The notes: generated by a model from the sequence alone, not told the origin. Counted from the first letter of the stretch, positions 1-9,608 are shown. The stretch is DNA of 36,391 nucleotides from Zarea fungicola (GCA_900169235.1 FWCC01000031.1:1-36391); one strand, 5' to 3'. Translations and numbers: made by a program.

Positions 1-59
1 GATGGCCGGGATCATGGCGAGAGTGCCGACCGAGCATCATCCGGGCTCAGCCCGTTACA
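1..59 (-). repeat. 3' LTR, partial (first 59 nt in element orientation)
   Basis: Positions 1-59 align without gaps to 5394-5452 with one mismatch (A at 36, C at 5429). The repeat ends at 59 with the CCGTTACA terminus. Pol terminates at the third to fifth bases of this LTR. Confidence 0.95.
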
Positions 60-3000
60 ATACCCCCCTCCTCTCCTTTGGAGGGTTGGGCCGTGTGCTT
101 GCTATCGTTCCTTTCTCCGATGACTTCTTATTCCTATCCGTGGTATTTGTCTTTGACCCTACTTTGCCGTGTTTCTCTTCATACCGTGCCAATGCTTCCG
201 TGTCGGCCAGGTAGTCCAATGGTTCCCATGTAGGCTTTTCCCAACCGACCCATTTCACCAAAACCTTCCACTGGTTCCGAACTCTCTTGTCTCTCACTAT
301 CTTCTCTACCTGGTACTCTTCTCCCTCATCTGTAAGTATACCTGCTGGTTGCGGGTCGTCCACCTCTTGGGATGGCAACGGGTCATCCGCTGCAAGCCGG
401 AGCAGGCTGACGTGAAAAACGTTGTGTATGCCTGGTGGCGTATCTAGCCGACAAGCATGAGAGCCAATGAGCGCTGTAACAGTATATTTACCCGCGAGCC
501 AATCGAGCTTCTTCGATGGCCTGTCTGATTTGATGTGACGGAGTCGAAGCCACACCTTGTCTCCTATTTTGAACCGGTCTGCCGGTTGACGGGCCCCGTT
601 TGTATGCTTCTCTTGGCGCTCCTGAGCCGATGCCATCGCTGCCTGAGCCCATTCTAGTGATTCTCTCATTCTTTGAATAATGGATTCCGCTTTGGCTAGT
701 GGCGTCTTACCGTCTACCCGCAGAGGCTCGTTGATTTCGATTGCTTCAAGATGGTATCCATGTGTGAGGAAAAACGGACTCATTGCAGTTGAAGTGGCAG
801 TCCTGTTATTTATAGCGATCATCGCTGCTGGCAGCAATTCGTCCCAATCGTCTTGCGCATAGGCTACGAATATTCTCAGGTATCTTTCGACTTCCTGATT
901 TGCCCTCTCTGTTGAGCCATCTGTTTCCGGGTGATAGGCTGTTGACAACCTCTGTTTGATGTGTAGGAGGCGACAAAGGTGGCACCACAGATGACTGGTG
1001 AACTGGGTTCCACGGTCGCTGACTATGGCTCTTGGGAGCCCATGGTGCTGGATCAGACACTGTAACAAGACTCTTGCTGTTGTTTCTGCCGTAATCTCAG
1101 ATATCGCCTGGAAAATGACACTTTTCGATAGGCGATCTGTAACTACCATCAGGTTCGTCATGTTGTTTGATCGAGTGGGCGGCAGGTCGGTGATGAAATC
1201 GATGGACACTTCCGACCATATTCGTTCTGGTATTGGAAGGGGCTTTAAAAGACCCCGCCGTTTCTCTCTCCAAACCGTGCTTCGCTTGCACGCATTGCAG
1301 TTGCGCATAAACGTCCGTACGTCTTCGTCAAGACCTGGCCAGTAGAATTTCCTGCTGATGAGCGATTTCAACATGTCTCGTCCTGGGTGTCCTGATATTG
1401 CAGAGTCGTGGGTTTCTTGTATGATCTTTGTACGTAGTGGTTCGTGGTTGGGAACCCAGATCCTTTCCCTCCAGCATAGGCGCTTTCCCTCGTCAATAGA
1501 GCATTCAGAGAGTGTGATGGGAAGTCCCCATTGACTAGGCAGACGTCGTTCTCCGTCCTGAACAGCCTGCCGAATCAACCAGTACCGGTTATGGTCCCGA
1601 AGACCTTGTTCCCATAGTTCCTGTAGCGAGTTGGCCGAAAATGGGTTTTCAATGTTGTCCTCCTGTGCAGCTGTGCTATCGTACGGCTGGTCAGTGTCGC
1701 CTTTCTTCACATATCCTGCCAGGGCGCGTGTTGTGGCTAGTGGCGCCGCTGTAAAACTACTCCGCATTCCCTTGACTGGGCGGAACACGCAGACAAATCG
1801 TTCCTTCAGCCTTTCATCATTTACATTTTCTGGCATGTCCTGCTCCCGCCGTGACAGTGCGTCGGGAATCGTAGCTAGCTTCCCTGGTCTATACTGTAGG
1901 ATAAAGTTATATCGCGATAATACTTCTGCCCACCGAGCTTGTCGTTCACTTAGTTGCTGTTTCTTCATAAAGTACCGTAAATTGAGATGGTCGGTTAGGA
2001 CAGTGAATGACGAAACACTGCGCAGTTCTGCGTCCCAATGTTCTAAGCATCGGATAACAGCGAGCAGCTCCTTGTCGTGGATTGGGTAGTTACATTCTGC
2101 CGGTGCATTCTTTTTAGAGTAAAAAGCTACTGGACGGAGGATTCCTTCGTCATCTTTTTGCGACAGCGAACCGCCAACTACGTAGCCGGACGAGTCGGTC
2201 TCGAGCACCGTTTCTCGGTCCGGATCCCACTGCGCAAGTATTGGGGCGCTAATTAGCAATGCTTTTAGTTTTTCGAATGAAGAATGACATGCGTCTGTCC
2301 AGCGGAACTGTGCGTCCTTCTTAGTGAGTGCTGTTAAGTTCTGAGCAATTTCGGAGAACATAGGTATGAACTGTCGATAGTAGTTTGCAAACCCTATGAA
2401 CCTCCGGACCTCCTTGGCCGTTCTAGGCCGCTCCCATGACTGGATAGCTTCTACTTTCTCCGGGTCTACTCGTACGCCCCGGCCGGCCTCGACAATGAAG
2501 CCAAGATACTTTGTACTCTTCGTCTCGAATTCGCACTTGTCAATATCCACCTGCAAGCCTGCCTCCTGTAGTCTACTGAGGACTTGCTTGACCTTGCGTC
2601 GGTGATCAGAGAGCGTTCCATCGGAGTAAATCAGGATGTCGTCAATATATGCAGAGCAGAACTCATCCAGGTATTCACGCAGAGTGTGGTTAATGTACCT
2701 CTGGAATGTAGCTGGTGCCCCTGTGAGCCCGAAAGGCGTGACAAGCCACTCGTATAACCCATATCGAGTTCTAAAAGCGGTTTTATACACATCTTCCTCT
2801 CGAACTCGAATCTTATGGAAGGCTGCAATCACATCAAGTTTGGTCAACCACTTCGCCTTTGAAAGACATCTTAGCGTCTCGTTGATAAGTGGTAGCGGGT
2901 ATCGGTCCTTGCGTGTAATGGCGTTCAGCCCTCGGTAGTCCACGCAGAAACGGAGGCCGCCTCCAGGCTTCTTCACGAATAAGACGGGAGACGATGCAGG

Positions 3001-3801
3001 CGAGCTGCTCGCTCGAATGAATCCCTTATCCAGCAGGTCTGTCAGGGTCCGGCGGAGGACAATTAGTTCCTCTCTTGACATTCCGTAGAGAGGGCCAAAT
3101 GGTGGGGTCTTTTCCTTCCCTTTCTCGTCGTTCTCTAGGGGTATACCGTGGTCGATGCCCTCTCTAGGCGGCGGGAGTTGATTGGCTTCTTCTCTGCTGA
3201 AGACCGCGAGATACTTGTGATAGTGGGCAGGAAGCTTCTGTAGTGGGTTTGTTTCCTTCTTTGGTGATAATGCTTTTTCGATGTCTGCTAAACTGGCGCT
3301 GAATATCCGTATGGATTCTCCAACCCGTCCCCTTTTTCCTGATCTTCGTGCCCGGTTGACAAGTCCGGCGAACACTGCAGCGGACTGGCCACGGATGTCC
3401 ATTGTCTCTGGACGCTCTGGATCTCGTTCTTTTACCCAGTGGTTCTGTGAACCAATGTGTAGAAGTCCTTTGGCTGGTCGCAGTGTGACGTCTTCTTCGA
3501 TCATCCATGTCTTTCCCAATATGATATCGTCATCTTGGTTGGGAATGATGTAGAAAAATACTCGTCTCTTCTGATATCCGTCGATGTCGATATCGGCGAA
3601 TGTTACGTTGCGAATAGCTTTGGGTACGATGACGTTTACTTGTTCAAGGTCCCTAGGCGTAATTGGTATGCGCGGTAGGCGCGTTTTTCGGGCGTAAGCT
3701 TCACTAACCATTCCATAGCATAGGCATCCGGAATCAATAAAGGCACTGGTATAATGCTCTTTATTCAGTCCTATATTGACATAGATTCCCTGGCTATCCA
3801 T
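55..3801 (-). CDS. pol: Pol polyprotein: protease, RT, RNase H, integrase, chromodomain
   Basis: Encodes the enzymes that copy and integrate the element. Counting from the ATG at 3801 (1248 codons), I see an aspartic protease DSG at residues 23-25 and RT with YIDD at 385-388. RNase H follows (about 525-650). Integrase has an HHCC zinc site (H798, H805, C835, C838) and a DD35E triad (D868, D929, E965). A chromodomain lies at about 1163-1212 (YQVEKIV...KWVGW...TWEP). The same frame stays open upstream to 3903, overlapping the end of gag by about 30 nt in the -1 frame. The ATG is therefore probably not the real start, and Pol is more likely made as a Gag-Pol fusion by frameshifting at 3876-3882. 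The last codons overlap the polypurine tract and the TAA lies inside the LTR. No inactivating lesion is visible. Confidence 0.96.
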   Translation of the reverse strand: MDSQGIYVNIGLNKEHYTSAFIDSGCLCYGMVSEAYARKTRLPRIPITPRDLEQVNVIVPKAIRNVTFADIDIDGYQKRRVFFYIIPNQDDDIILGKTWMIEEDVTLRPAKGLLHIGSQNHWVKERDPERPETMDIRGQSAAVFAGLVNRARRSGKRGRVGESIRIFSASLADIEKALSPKKETNPLQKLPAHYHKYLAVFSREEANQLPPPREGIDHGIPLENDEKGKEKTPPFGPLYGMSREELIVLRRTLTDLLDKGFIRASSSPASSPVLFVKKPGGGLRFCVDYRGLNAITRKDRYPLPLINETLRCLSKAKWLTKLDVIAAFHKIRVREEDVYKTAFRTRYGLYEWLVTPFGLTGAPATFQRYINHTLREYLDEFCSAYIDDILIYSDGTLSDHRRKVKQVLSRLQEAGLQVDIDKCEFETKSTKYLGFIVEAGRGVRVDPEKVEAIQSWERPRTAKEVRRFIGFANYYRQFIPMFSEIAQNLTALTKKDAQFRWTDACHSSFEKLKALLISAPILAQWDPDRETVLETDSSGYVVGGSLSQKDDEGILRPVAFYSKKNAPAECNYPIHDKELLAVIRCLEHWDAELRSVSSFTVLTDHLNLRYFMKKQQLSERQARWAEVLSRYNFILQYRPGKLATIPDALSRREQDMPENVNDERLKERFVCVFRPVKGMRSSFTAAPLATTRALAGYVKKGDTDQPYDSTAAQEDNIENPFSANSLQELWEQGLRDHNRYWLIRQAVQDGERRLPSQWGLPITLSECSIDEGKRLCWRERIWVPNHEPLRTKIIQETHDSAISGHPGRDMLKSLISRKFYWPGLDEDVRTFMRNCNACKRSTVWREKRRGLLKPLPIPERIWSEVSIDFITDLPPTRSNNMTNLMVVTDRLSKSVIFQAISEITAETTARVLLQCLIQHHGLPRAIVSDRGTQFTSHLWCHLCRLLHIKQRLSTAYHPETDGSTERANQEVERYLRIFVAYAQDDWDELLPAAMIAINNRTATSTAMSPFFLTHGYHLEAIEINEPLRVDGKTPLAKAESIIQRMRESLEWAQAAMASAQERQEKHTNGARQPADRFKIGDKVWLRLRHIKSDRPSKKLDWLAGKYTVTALIGSHACRLDTPPGIHNVFHVSLLRLAADDPLPSQEVDDPQPAGILTDEGEEYQVEKIVRDKRVRNQWKVLVKWVGWEKPTWEPLDYLADTEALARYEEKHGKVGSKTNTTDRNKKSSEKGTIASTRPNPPKERRGVL
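63..79 (-). other. Polypurine tract (plus-strand primer), inside pol
   Basis: On the minus strand this is AAAGGAGAGGAGGGGGG, ending three bases before the 3' LTR, where the RNase H-resistant plus-strand primer of LTR elements lies. It also encodes the last residues of Pol (KERRG), so it is under two constraints. Confidence 0.85.
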
Positions 3802-3843
3802 ATATTTCTTCCGCTTTTCCCAAATACGTTTTGCCTGTCGAAG

Positions 3844-3882
3844 CTCCTGGTCGCGACTCTGGCCAGGAGTTATTCTTTTCCC
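3844..3882 (-). promoter_or_regulatory. Predicted -1 ribosomal frameshift signal between gag and pol
   Basis: On the minus strand, GGGAAAA (3882-3876) is read by gag as G GGA AAA, which matches the X XXY YYZ slippery heptamer in the correct phase. A 6-nt spacer (3875-3870, including the gag stop) follows. Then comes a perfect 7-bp hairpin: arm 3869-3863 (CTCCTGG), 12-nt loop, arm 3850-3844 (CCAGGAG). Slipping back one base joins the open pol frame, which continues to 55 without a stop. Heptamer, spacer and hairpin all fit established -1 frameshift architecture. A longer pseudoknot cannot be judged by eye. Confidence 0.85.
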
Positions 3883-5216
3883 GAGTCTTCGTCTGAGGAT
3901 GCATCATAGGTGCCCTTGTCATTGTTTTGTTCGGGTTCCAATACTTCCGACCCCTCTAGCCTGCCCCGTGCCGCTTTACTATTCCTCTTTTCTTCGGTGG
4001 GCTTGTCCTTATAAGCCCGTTCTCTTTTGTGTTCATTGGCGCATTCCCTCGCGATGTGTCCATATCCTTCACAGCTATAGCACTGAGGACCCTTCCGGAT
4101 CACTGGTTTATTGGCAAACCTCCTTTGACCAGTGGATCGTGCAGCTCTCGTCGGCTCCCAGTCCATTTGTTCTGTGCTGTTTCCTTTGCCGCTCAGTGTG
4201 GGTTCGTGATATTCGTTTAGTTCCTCACTATAACGTCGTCGAGTTATGTGAGTCAAGCGATGGCTTCTAAAGCGATGGTTCTCAATGTTGGCACCTAGAC
4301 TTTGTAAGGCGTTTACGAACGCCGAGTACGTATCTGGCAGAGCGAGTTGGCTAATAAGATGGCCTTCCATTTCTCGGTTTAAAATACGGCGTAAAGCGTT
4401 AATCTTAATCTCGTCGTCCCAGTTCGAGCCCCCGCTGTCCGCTAGTTCTCTCTCAAATCTCGGCAGAAAAGCGGCGAAACTCTCTTTGTCTTTCTGTCGC
4501 ATGGTCTCCAGTCTATTGAGCGCTCTCTGTTTTAGGTGAGGATCTCCATAGCAGCTTGCAAGGTATTGCATAAATTCGTTCGGGTCACGGCTACTGTTAT
4601 TTCCTCCCCTGCTGAAGTATGCCGCTGCGAGCGACTGAGGTGTTTGATCAAGCCTTGCGTAGATGTACGCAAACTGGTCTGCGTTTCCACCGATGGCGGA
4701 TCCATCAACTTGGAGCTTACTCTCCATCGCTAGTTGCCATGCCTGGAAGTTGCGTCTATTTCCGTCGAATAACTTCGGGTTCGGAATGGTTGGTTTTCTC
4801 TTGGTGTAGTGTTGATTCTCATCTGCGTTGTTCACGGTGACCACTGGGGTACTCAAGACGGCGGGTAAAGGCCCTAGCCTTCGCGGTACTGGGTTGACAA
4901 TTTCTTCATGGCTGGTCGGTTGCGGTGTGGCTATTGCGGACTGCAGTGCCTGTATCTGTGCTCTGACTTCTTCACGGTCGGCGTCTCGCTCGGCTCGCAG
5001 GGTTTCAATTGCTTGTTGAAACGCTTGCTGAGTCGCTTGTAAAGTCTCTAATTTTTGCTGTGCAGTTTGCTGGCCATTCATCAGTTGTTCTGACATTTGT
5101 GTCATCATTTGCATGAGTAACTGGGTACTGTGACTCGGTGAAGTTCCTTCGGGGCTGGTCGATTCCATAACGGCTGGTTTCTGGTGATGCGTGGCTTGCA
5201 TTAACTGTACGCGCAT
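3870..5216 (-). CDS. gag: Gag (capsid/nucleocapsid) of the retrotransposon
   Basis: A 448-residue structural protein that forms the virus-like particle and binds element RNA. A Gln/Glu-rich stretch at about residues 45-100 is probably coiled coil. The middle resembles the retrotransposon Gag domain of the Ty3 class (LFDGNRRNFQAW...). A CCHC zinc knuckle (C379-x2-C382-x4-H387-x4-C392) follows near an acidic tail. The ATG at 5216 is only 20 nt from the LTR, so the leader consists almost entirely of LTR sequence plus the primer binding site. The stop at 3870-3872 lies within the frameshift spacer. Confidence 0.94.
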   Translation of the reverse strand: MRVQLMQATHHQKPAVMESTSPEGTSPSHSTQLLMQMMTQMSEQLMNGQQTAQQKLETLQATQQAFQQAIETLRAERDADREEVRAQIQALQSAIATPQPTSHEEIVNPVPRRLGPLPAVLSTPVVTVNNADENQHYTKRKPTIPNPKLFDGNRRNFQAWQLAMESKLQVDGSAIGGNADQFAYIYARLDQTPQSLAAAYFSRGGNNSSRDPNEFMQYLASCYGDPHLKQRALNRLETMRQKDKESFAAFLPRFERELADSGGSNWDDEIKINALRRILNREMEGHLISQLALPDTYSAFVNALQSLGANIENHRFRSHRLTHITRRRYSEELNEYHEPTLSGKGNSTEQMDWEPTRAARSTGQRRFANKPVIRKGPQCYSCEGYGHIARECANEHKRERAYKDKPTEEKRNSKAARGRLEGSEVLEPEQNNDKGTYDASSDEDSGKE

Positions 5217-5223
5217 TCAAAGG

Positions 5224-5235
5224 AGCTTTACGATA
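5224..5235 (-). other. Primer binding site, self-priming type
   Basis: One base from the inner edge of the 5' LTR, the minus strand reads TATCGTAAAGCT. Its exact 12-nt reverse complement (AGCTTTACGATA on the minus strand) lies inside the same LTR at 5301-5290. This is the arrangement known from Tf1 and related fungal elements, where the 5' end of the mRNA folds back and primes its own reverse transcription instead of a tRNA. It predicts a transcript start at or near 5301, just after a CT-rich stretch (5302-5340, read on the minus strand) of the kind found before fungal start sites. Confidence 0.75.
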
Positions 5236-5236
5236 A

Positions 5237-5452
5237 TGTAACGGTCCGAGCTAAGTATATTGACAACCTAACTAGGCAACTACTACGAGTATCGTAAAGC
5301 TAAGGAGAAAAGGAAAAGATGAAAAGGAGAGCTCAGGAGCGAAGCTCTTGAGCTTGCCGCTTCTAATCTCGCTTAATAGTGAGCCCCGGCCAGGATGGCC
5401 GGGATCATGGCGAGAGTGCCGACCGAGCCTCATCCGGGCTCAGCCCGTTACA
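5237..5452 (-). repeat. 5' LTR, complete (216 bp)
   Basis: Bounded by TGTAACGG at 5237 and CCGTTACA at 5452. The outer 59 nt recur at the left edge of the window. It should hold the element promoter (U3, about 5452-5302) and a short R-U5 (about 5301-5237) if the self-priming model is right. Confidence 0.93.
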
Positions 5453-6720
5453 TTAATATAAAATGGACTATTAGTAATTTGTAGTATTGTAAGATTATTG
5501 ACTTCTGTGGGCGATCTCTTAGCATTAAAGAGGTGTAATTGGAAAGATATACTCTTTGATTTGGGATATTGTCTTGTTTTAATTGAGCTTATATGTTGTG
5601 CTTTTAAACCATCTGAAAGAGTGCTTTGAAATGTGACCCTATTTATATCCTCTAGGATAGAAGTGGAAGTATGTGTATGCTTAGGGGATTAATTATTAGT
5701 TAGATTAAGAATTTCTTTATTATTAGGTATCTTGAATTTTGGTATTTGTTGTATTTGCTGTGTAGGTATATTTACGCGTTTGGTTGGTTTAGCCTTTGTA
5801 ACTTGGCTTGTGTGAGTATTGTTTATTATAAAAGATGCCCTATAATAAGGGCAACTCTCCTAATTAGGATTATTCTTTAAGAGTTTGCTATGGTGGGCGT
5901 TATTGCTTATATAGAACTTATTTATCTTAAGTATATAAAGGAATAAAAAGAGGAGGTTTATATTTTTTGCGTAAAATTATTTTTATATGTAGGTAGCCCT
6001 AGATTTTATGCTAAACTAATATTTAATATATATAATAGTCTATATTATTTAGCCTGCTGGCTTTGTACTATAGCCTACTTAGTAAAAGCTGTAATAATTA
6101 TTTGCTATTGCTCTTATGTAATGCTACTTAGTGAGGGCTCTATTGGCATAGAGCTTTTTAGTTATTGTGTTCTTAAAATATTAATATATTAGTAAAAATA
6201 TAATTAATATATAAGGATATATTATACCTTGTAATGAGTAGTGCTGGGCTTGAGAGGAGTATGCGTAGTTTGTATAAGCATTTATAGCTAGCCCCTCTAG
6301 CTGAACATAGCTAATGAATTTCTGATTATTCTTTTGGCACTTTAAGCATGCGTTCTTATAAATATTGCTATAAATAAATATAATTATAGCTTTAATATTT
6401 TATATTTGTGATAGATTAAGTGCTTGATCTCTTCTTTGGCTGCGTGTTGGCTGTGGATTTAGCTGTAAGAGGCGTTGAGGTTGTATATGCTTGTGAATGG
6501 CTTTAATCCTCTTATTGCTTAGAATATTCGCTTTAGTAAGCGCCTAAGCAGTTAATGCTTTTACATTATATGGCTGCGCTTTAGTATGTGTAATATTTGG
6601 TAGAACTAAGCCCTTAATTATAATTGGTATAGTTATTGTTTAATTGCTGGTGTTGTAAAGGCTAGGTTGAAGACCTCCTTTGAATATAACTATGATTTTA
6701 GACTACTTTATTACTGTTAA
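5453..6720 (-). pseudogene. RIP-mutated relic gene with a DUF3716-like cysteine pattern
   Basis: Very AT-rich and TpA-rich. A single minus-strand frame can be followed over about 420 codons, from 6720 to the LTR edge, interrupted only by stop codons. Between 6720 and 6400 there are four stops (6703-6705, 6640-6642, 6544-6546, 6400-6402), all TAG or TAA as expected from CAG/CAA by CpA-to-TpA change. Near 6348-6226 the frame reads ACLKC, then YV, YTNYAY and HYSL. Restoring Tyr to Cys at those tyrosines (TA from TG on this strand, again CpA to TpA) gives the CxxC...C...CxxC...C layout I associate with fungal DUF3716 proteins. Further down it is hydrophilic and low complexity. The retrotransposon interrupts it at 5452/5453, and its continuation is outside the window. 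Family assignment is moderate; the RIP decay is better supported. Confidence 0.6.
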
Positions 6721-7791
6721 CTATATATATATATGTGTAATTACATATAATGTTGTGTCACTACTACGCTGACATTGATGGCGTGTTCAAAACCTTGGAT
6801 ACAAGAATACAAATTTCGATGTGGCAGGATGTCGCATTTGAGCGCCCGTAAAGGAGGAAATGCATTGGGCGGTTACTAGCACTCCCAGCACGACAATACG
6901 CACGGGCTGAATCTAGCGCTTGGCGGATGTCTACATCTAAATTGCACCTAAGGTGAACCATTCACGGGATATATCAACAACTAGTTAGCTAACCAGTGAG
7001 TTGGTTGACGCCTCCTCGTCAGCTCGGGCCACCTGACGGATGTACAAACGGTGCGAAAAAAGCCCGAAAAACTCGATTCCCGAATTAAACTTGGTGGTGG
7101 GCGCCATGGCGTCTTGCTTTAGTTAAAGTAGTTAACTAGCCCCTGCCTTATTTTTCGTAGGGTCGGTCGGTCGAGGGACTTGGTGAGATCGACATACACT
7201 TCATCGATCAACGGTTGAAAAGCTCTTTACACTGCCAATTTTCCTAAAGCCTCGCATTTGTTTATATAAAGGAGATTTCCTTAGTTTAAAGGCAAATTAT
7301 CGAATTAAATTCCTCTGTCTTTCATTTCTTTATGAAGCCGAAACAAGCGTTTTTGTTACACTGTATTCATGTTCCAAGGTCCATAACCCACTTTGTGAGT
7401 GGAGTGTGAAGTATTCCACCCTGAAGGCGTGATTCAACCGGGTACATATTGCAATTCCAATTCTATTAAGTAATATTTAAAGAATTTTAAGCAAAGGTTA
7501 TCTCTCGTGAGGAAAAGTTTCGGTTTGGAGCGGATCGCTGTGTCTCCGGCTTTAAAATAAAGTAAATGAGTGGCGGAGTTGCTGCGGGCGGCCCGCAATG
7601 TCGCCATTCTTAGAGCAATGGTGCAGTCCCTTTGCGGAAATAGCACTTTGTCTCTGCGTGGGGGTGTATACTTCGTCCAAAATCTCTAACTTGTATATAA
7701 TGATTGACTTCCAGACGGTAGTAGGATTGGTTTTGGGATCAAGGCTTGACTCTTAAGCACCGCCCTTGCATTTACAGCAACTTTCAGAGCC
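6721..7791. other. Intergenic; AT-rich block ends near 6760
   Basis: A short TA-dinucleotide run (about 6722-6734) and AT-rich sequence fade out near 6760, where base composition returns to normal. The rest is presumably the upstream region of the UNC93-like gene. Short open frames here show no recognisable domain or splice pattern. No RNA gene seen. Confidence 0.6.
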
Positions 7792-9246
7792 ATGGTACCC
7801 GAAACAGAAGCCAAAGCCCCTGCCAGGCGAACATGGTACCGAACCACACTTTTCAATGCTATTGTTATTGGTGCTGTTGGCTTCTTGGCACCGGGATTAT
7901 GGAACGCCATGAACTCCCTGGGCGCCGGCGGTGCCCAAGAGCCGTACCTGGTCAATGCCGCGAATGCTCTAGTGTTTGCCTTGATGGGCTTCTTGGCCGT
8001 CTTCGGTGGACCCATCGCCAATCGGATCGGCTTCGCCTGGACACTCTTTCTTGGTGCAGTAGGTTATCCCGTTTACTCGGCAGGTCTGTACGTGAACAAC
8101 CGCTACGGCAATGTTTGGCTAGTGCTGCTTGGTGCAGCCCTTTGTGGCATCTCTGCTGGGCTATTCTGGGCCGCTGAAGGCGCAGTGGCCCTTGGATATC
8201 CAGAAGCAGACAAACGTGGTCGGTACTTGAACATCTGGCTATGGTTCAGAACCGGCGGACCTCTTCTAGGCGGATTGATCGTTTTGATCCTCAACCATAG
8301 TGCCCAAGCCAAAAGGAAGGGGAAAGTCGACCCAAGTACATACCTCATCTTCATCGCCTTACAATGCATCGCGGCACCCATCGCCCTTTTACTTTCCAAG
8401 CCTGAGAACGTGCAGCGCGGCGACGGCACCAAGGTCATAGTGGACACTGAAAGGAGCTTTAAACATGAATTTAAATCTCTTTGGAATCTTTCAAAGCGCA
8501 AAGACATTCTTCTGTTACTCCCAGTCTTCTGGGCAGCTTACTTCAACCAATACTCTGGAAATTTCCAGACCTACTACTTTGGTGTACGGGCCCGCGCCCT
8601 GATTGGTTTCGTCAGTAACTTCAGCACGCTATTCTCATCACAGGTCATGAGCATGTTCTTGGACTGGAAGCGCTTCCCCCTAAAGCAACGTCTCGAGATT
8701 TCTTTCTGGTATATTGTCCTTTGCCATGTTATCGCATGGGTCTATGCTTGGGTCATTCAGGAAAAGTACACGGCAACCCCCCCTGCGCTGGATTGGGCCG
8801 ACTCCGGGTTTACTGAGGGCTTCTTTGTCCTTGTTCTCTGGGAGTGGTCACGCCAGTCACTGCAGACTTGGATGTATTATTTCGTTGCCACGAAAACGGA
8901 TAGAATATCGGAGCTCAGCAGGCTATCTGGAATCCTTCGCGGGCAAGAGTCATTTGCGCAAGCCATCAGCTTCGGGCTGAACACCAGGAAATGGCACGGC
9001 GGTAGAGTTCCACTTGCGGTCAACACCATTCTTCTGGGTAAGCTAGTCAAAGGCTCCTTCCGTTATTTCCGGTACTAATCGTAGACTCCAGGAGTTGCCG
9101 TTGTGCCGACATATATTGCCCTGAAACAAAATGTAATTGTTCAGACGGATGAGCAAGGCAGTGAGTTTAGCGATGATGTTGCAAAACTTGATACTGTCGT
9201 CGTTGGTAGCGAGAAGAACCAACGCCCAGCACAAAACGGCCTGTGA
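7792..9246 (+). CDS. UNC93-like major facilitator superfamily membrane protein
   Basis: Exons 7792-9037 and 9092-9246; the 54-nt intron has GTAAGC, ACTAAT and CCAG. The product is 466 residues, the usual size for fungal UNC-93-like proteins. Multiple hydrophobic segments begin at about residue 20 (TLFNAIVIGAVGFLAPG) with the GLWNAMNSLGAGG loop typical of this family. A central cytoplasmic stretch (about 205-245) separates the two halves. The intron is needed to complete the last membrane segment (ILLG joined to VAVVPTYIAL) and the acidic, probably cytosolic tail. Animal UNC-93 regulates a potassium channel; the fungal proteins are uncharacterised MFS members, so no substrate is assigned. The ATG has a good context (GAGCCATGG). 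Confidence 0.92.
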
Positions 9247-9608
9247 GGCGACGAAGTTAGAATCGGCGTAACAATAACCACCCCCCCAAAATGGGAATTA
9301 CACATTCTGCACAAGAAGAAAATAGAAGCCGTTGTAGACTAGGTAGTAAAACGTGTATTTTAAGGAAAAGGTGAAATTTCCAGGATCAATGTTCATAACT
9401 AATGGAATATTATGTATTTTGCGCCACTCGACGAACAGTCTCAGCGTGAACATCACGTGCTTTTACGAACCGGAATCACAAACAAGGCTGTTGCGTTGCT
9501 TCAGCTTCAACATCACATCTCTGACATTGGAGAACCCGGTGAGCGTGCGAAGTGAACTGAGGAGATTAGTTGCCCCTCTTCTTAAAGCGTCAATACACGT
9601 GCGCCGCC
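9247..9608. other. Intergenic between UNC93-like gene and kinase
   Basis: About 360 nt holding the 3' end of the transporter gene and the promoter/leader of the kinase. A C-run (9281-9287) is visible. In-frame sequence just upstream of the kinase ATG has no ATG of its own. Nothing else recognised. Confidence 0.5.

Larger units (their letters stand above)
1..5452 (-). mobile_element. Ty3/Gypsy chromovirus LTR retrotransposon, 3' LTR cut by window edge
   Basis: The element runs right to left: 5' LTR (5237-5452), primer binding site, gag, pol (protease, reverse transcriptase, RNase H, integrase, chromodomain), polypurine tract, and 59 nt of the 3' LTR. Each LTR ends in the inverted repeat TGTAACGG/CCGTTACA. 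The domain order and C-terminal chromodomain place it in the chromovirus (Tf1/sushi/MAGGY-like) branch of Metaviridae of fungi. Both reading frames are open and base composition is ordinary, in contrast to the AT-rich relic it is inserted in. The visible LTR parts differ at one of 59 positions (36 versus 5429), so the insertion looks fairly young. A target site duplication cannot be checked because the left flank is outside the window. Confidence 0.96.

Noticed and set aside
6721..6740. TA-dinucleotide run as a microsatellite or origin
   Set aside because: Only a few repeats at the edge of a RIP-like AT-rich block; composition explains it.
7040..7090. Possible tRNA-like TTCGA/GATTCCC sequence
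   Set aside because: No cloverleaf with acceptor and anticodon stems could be formed around it.
9570..9608. In-frame extension of the kinase upstream of 9609
   Set aside because: The extension begins with TTG, not ATG. The ATG at 9609 has a near-ideal GCCGCC context.
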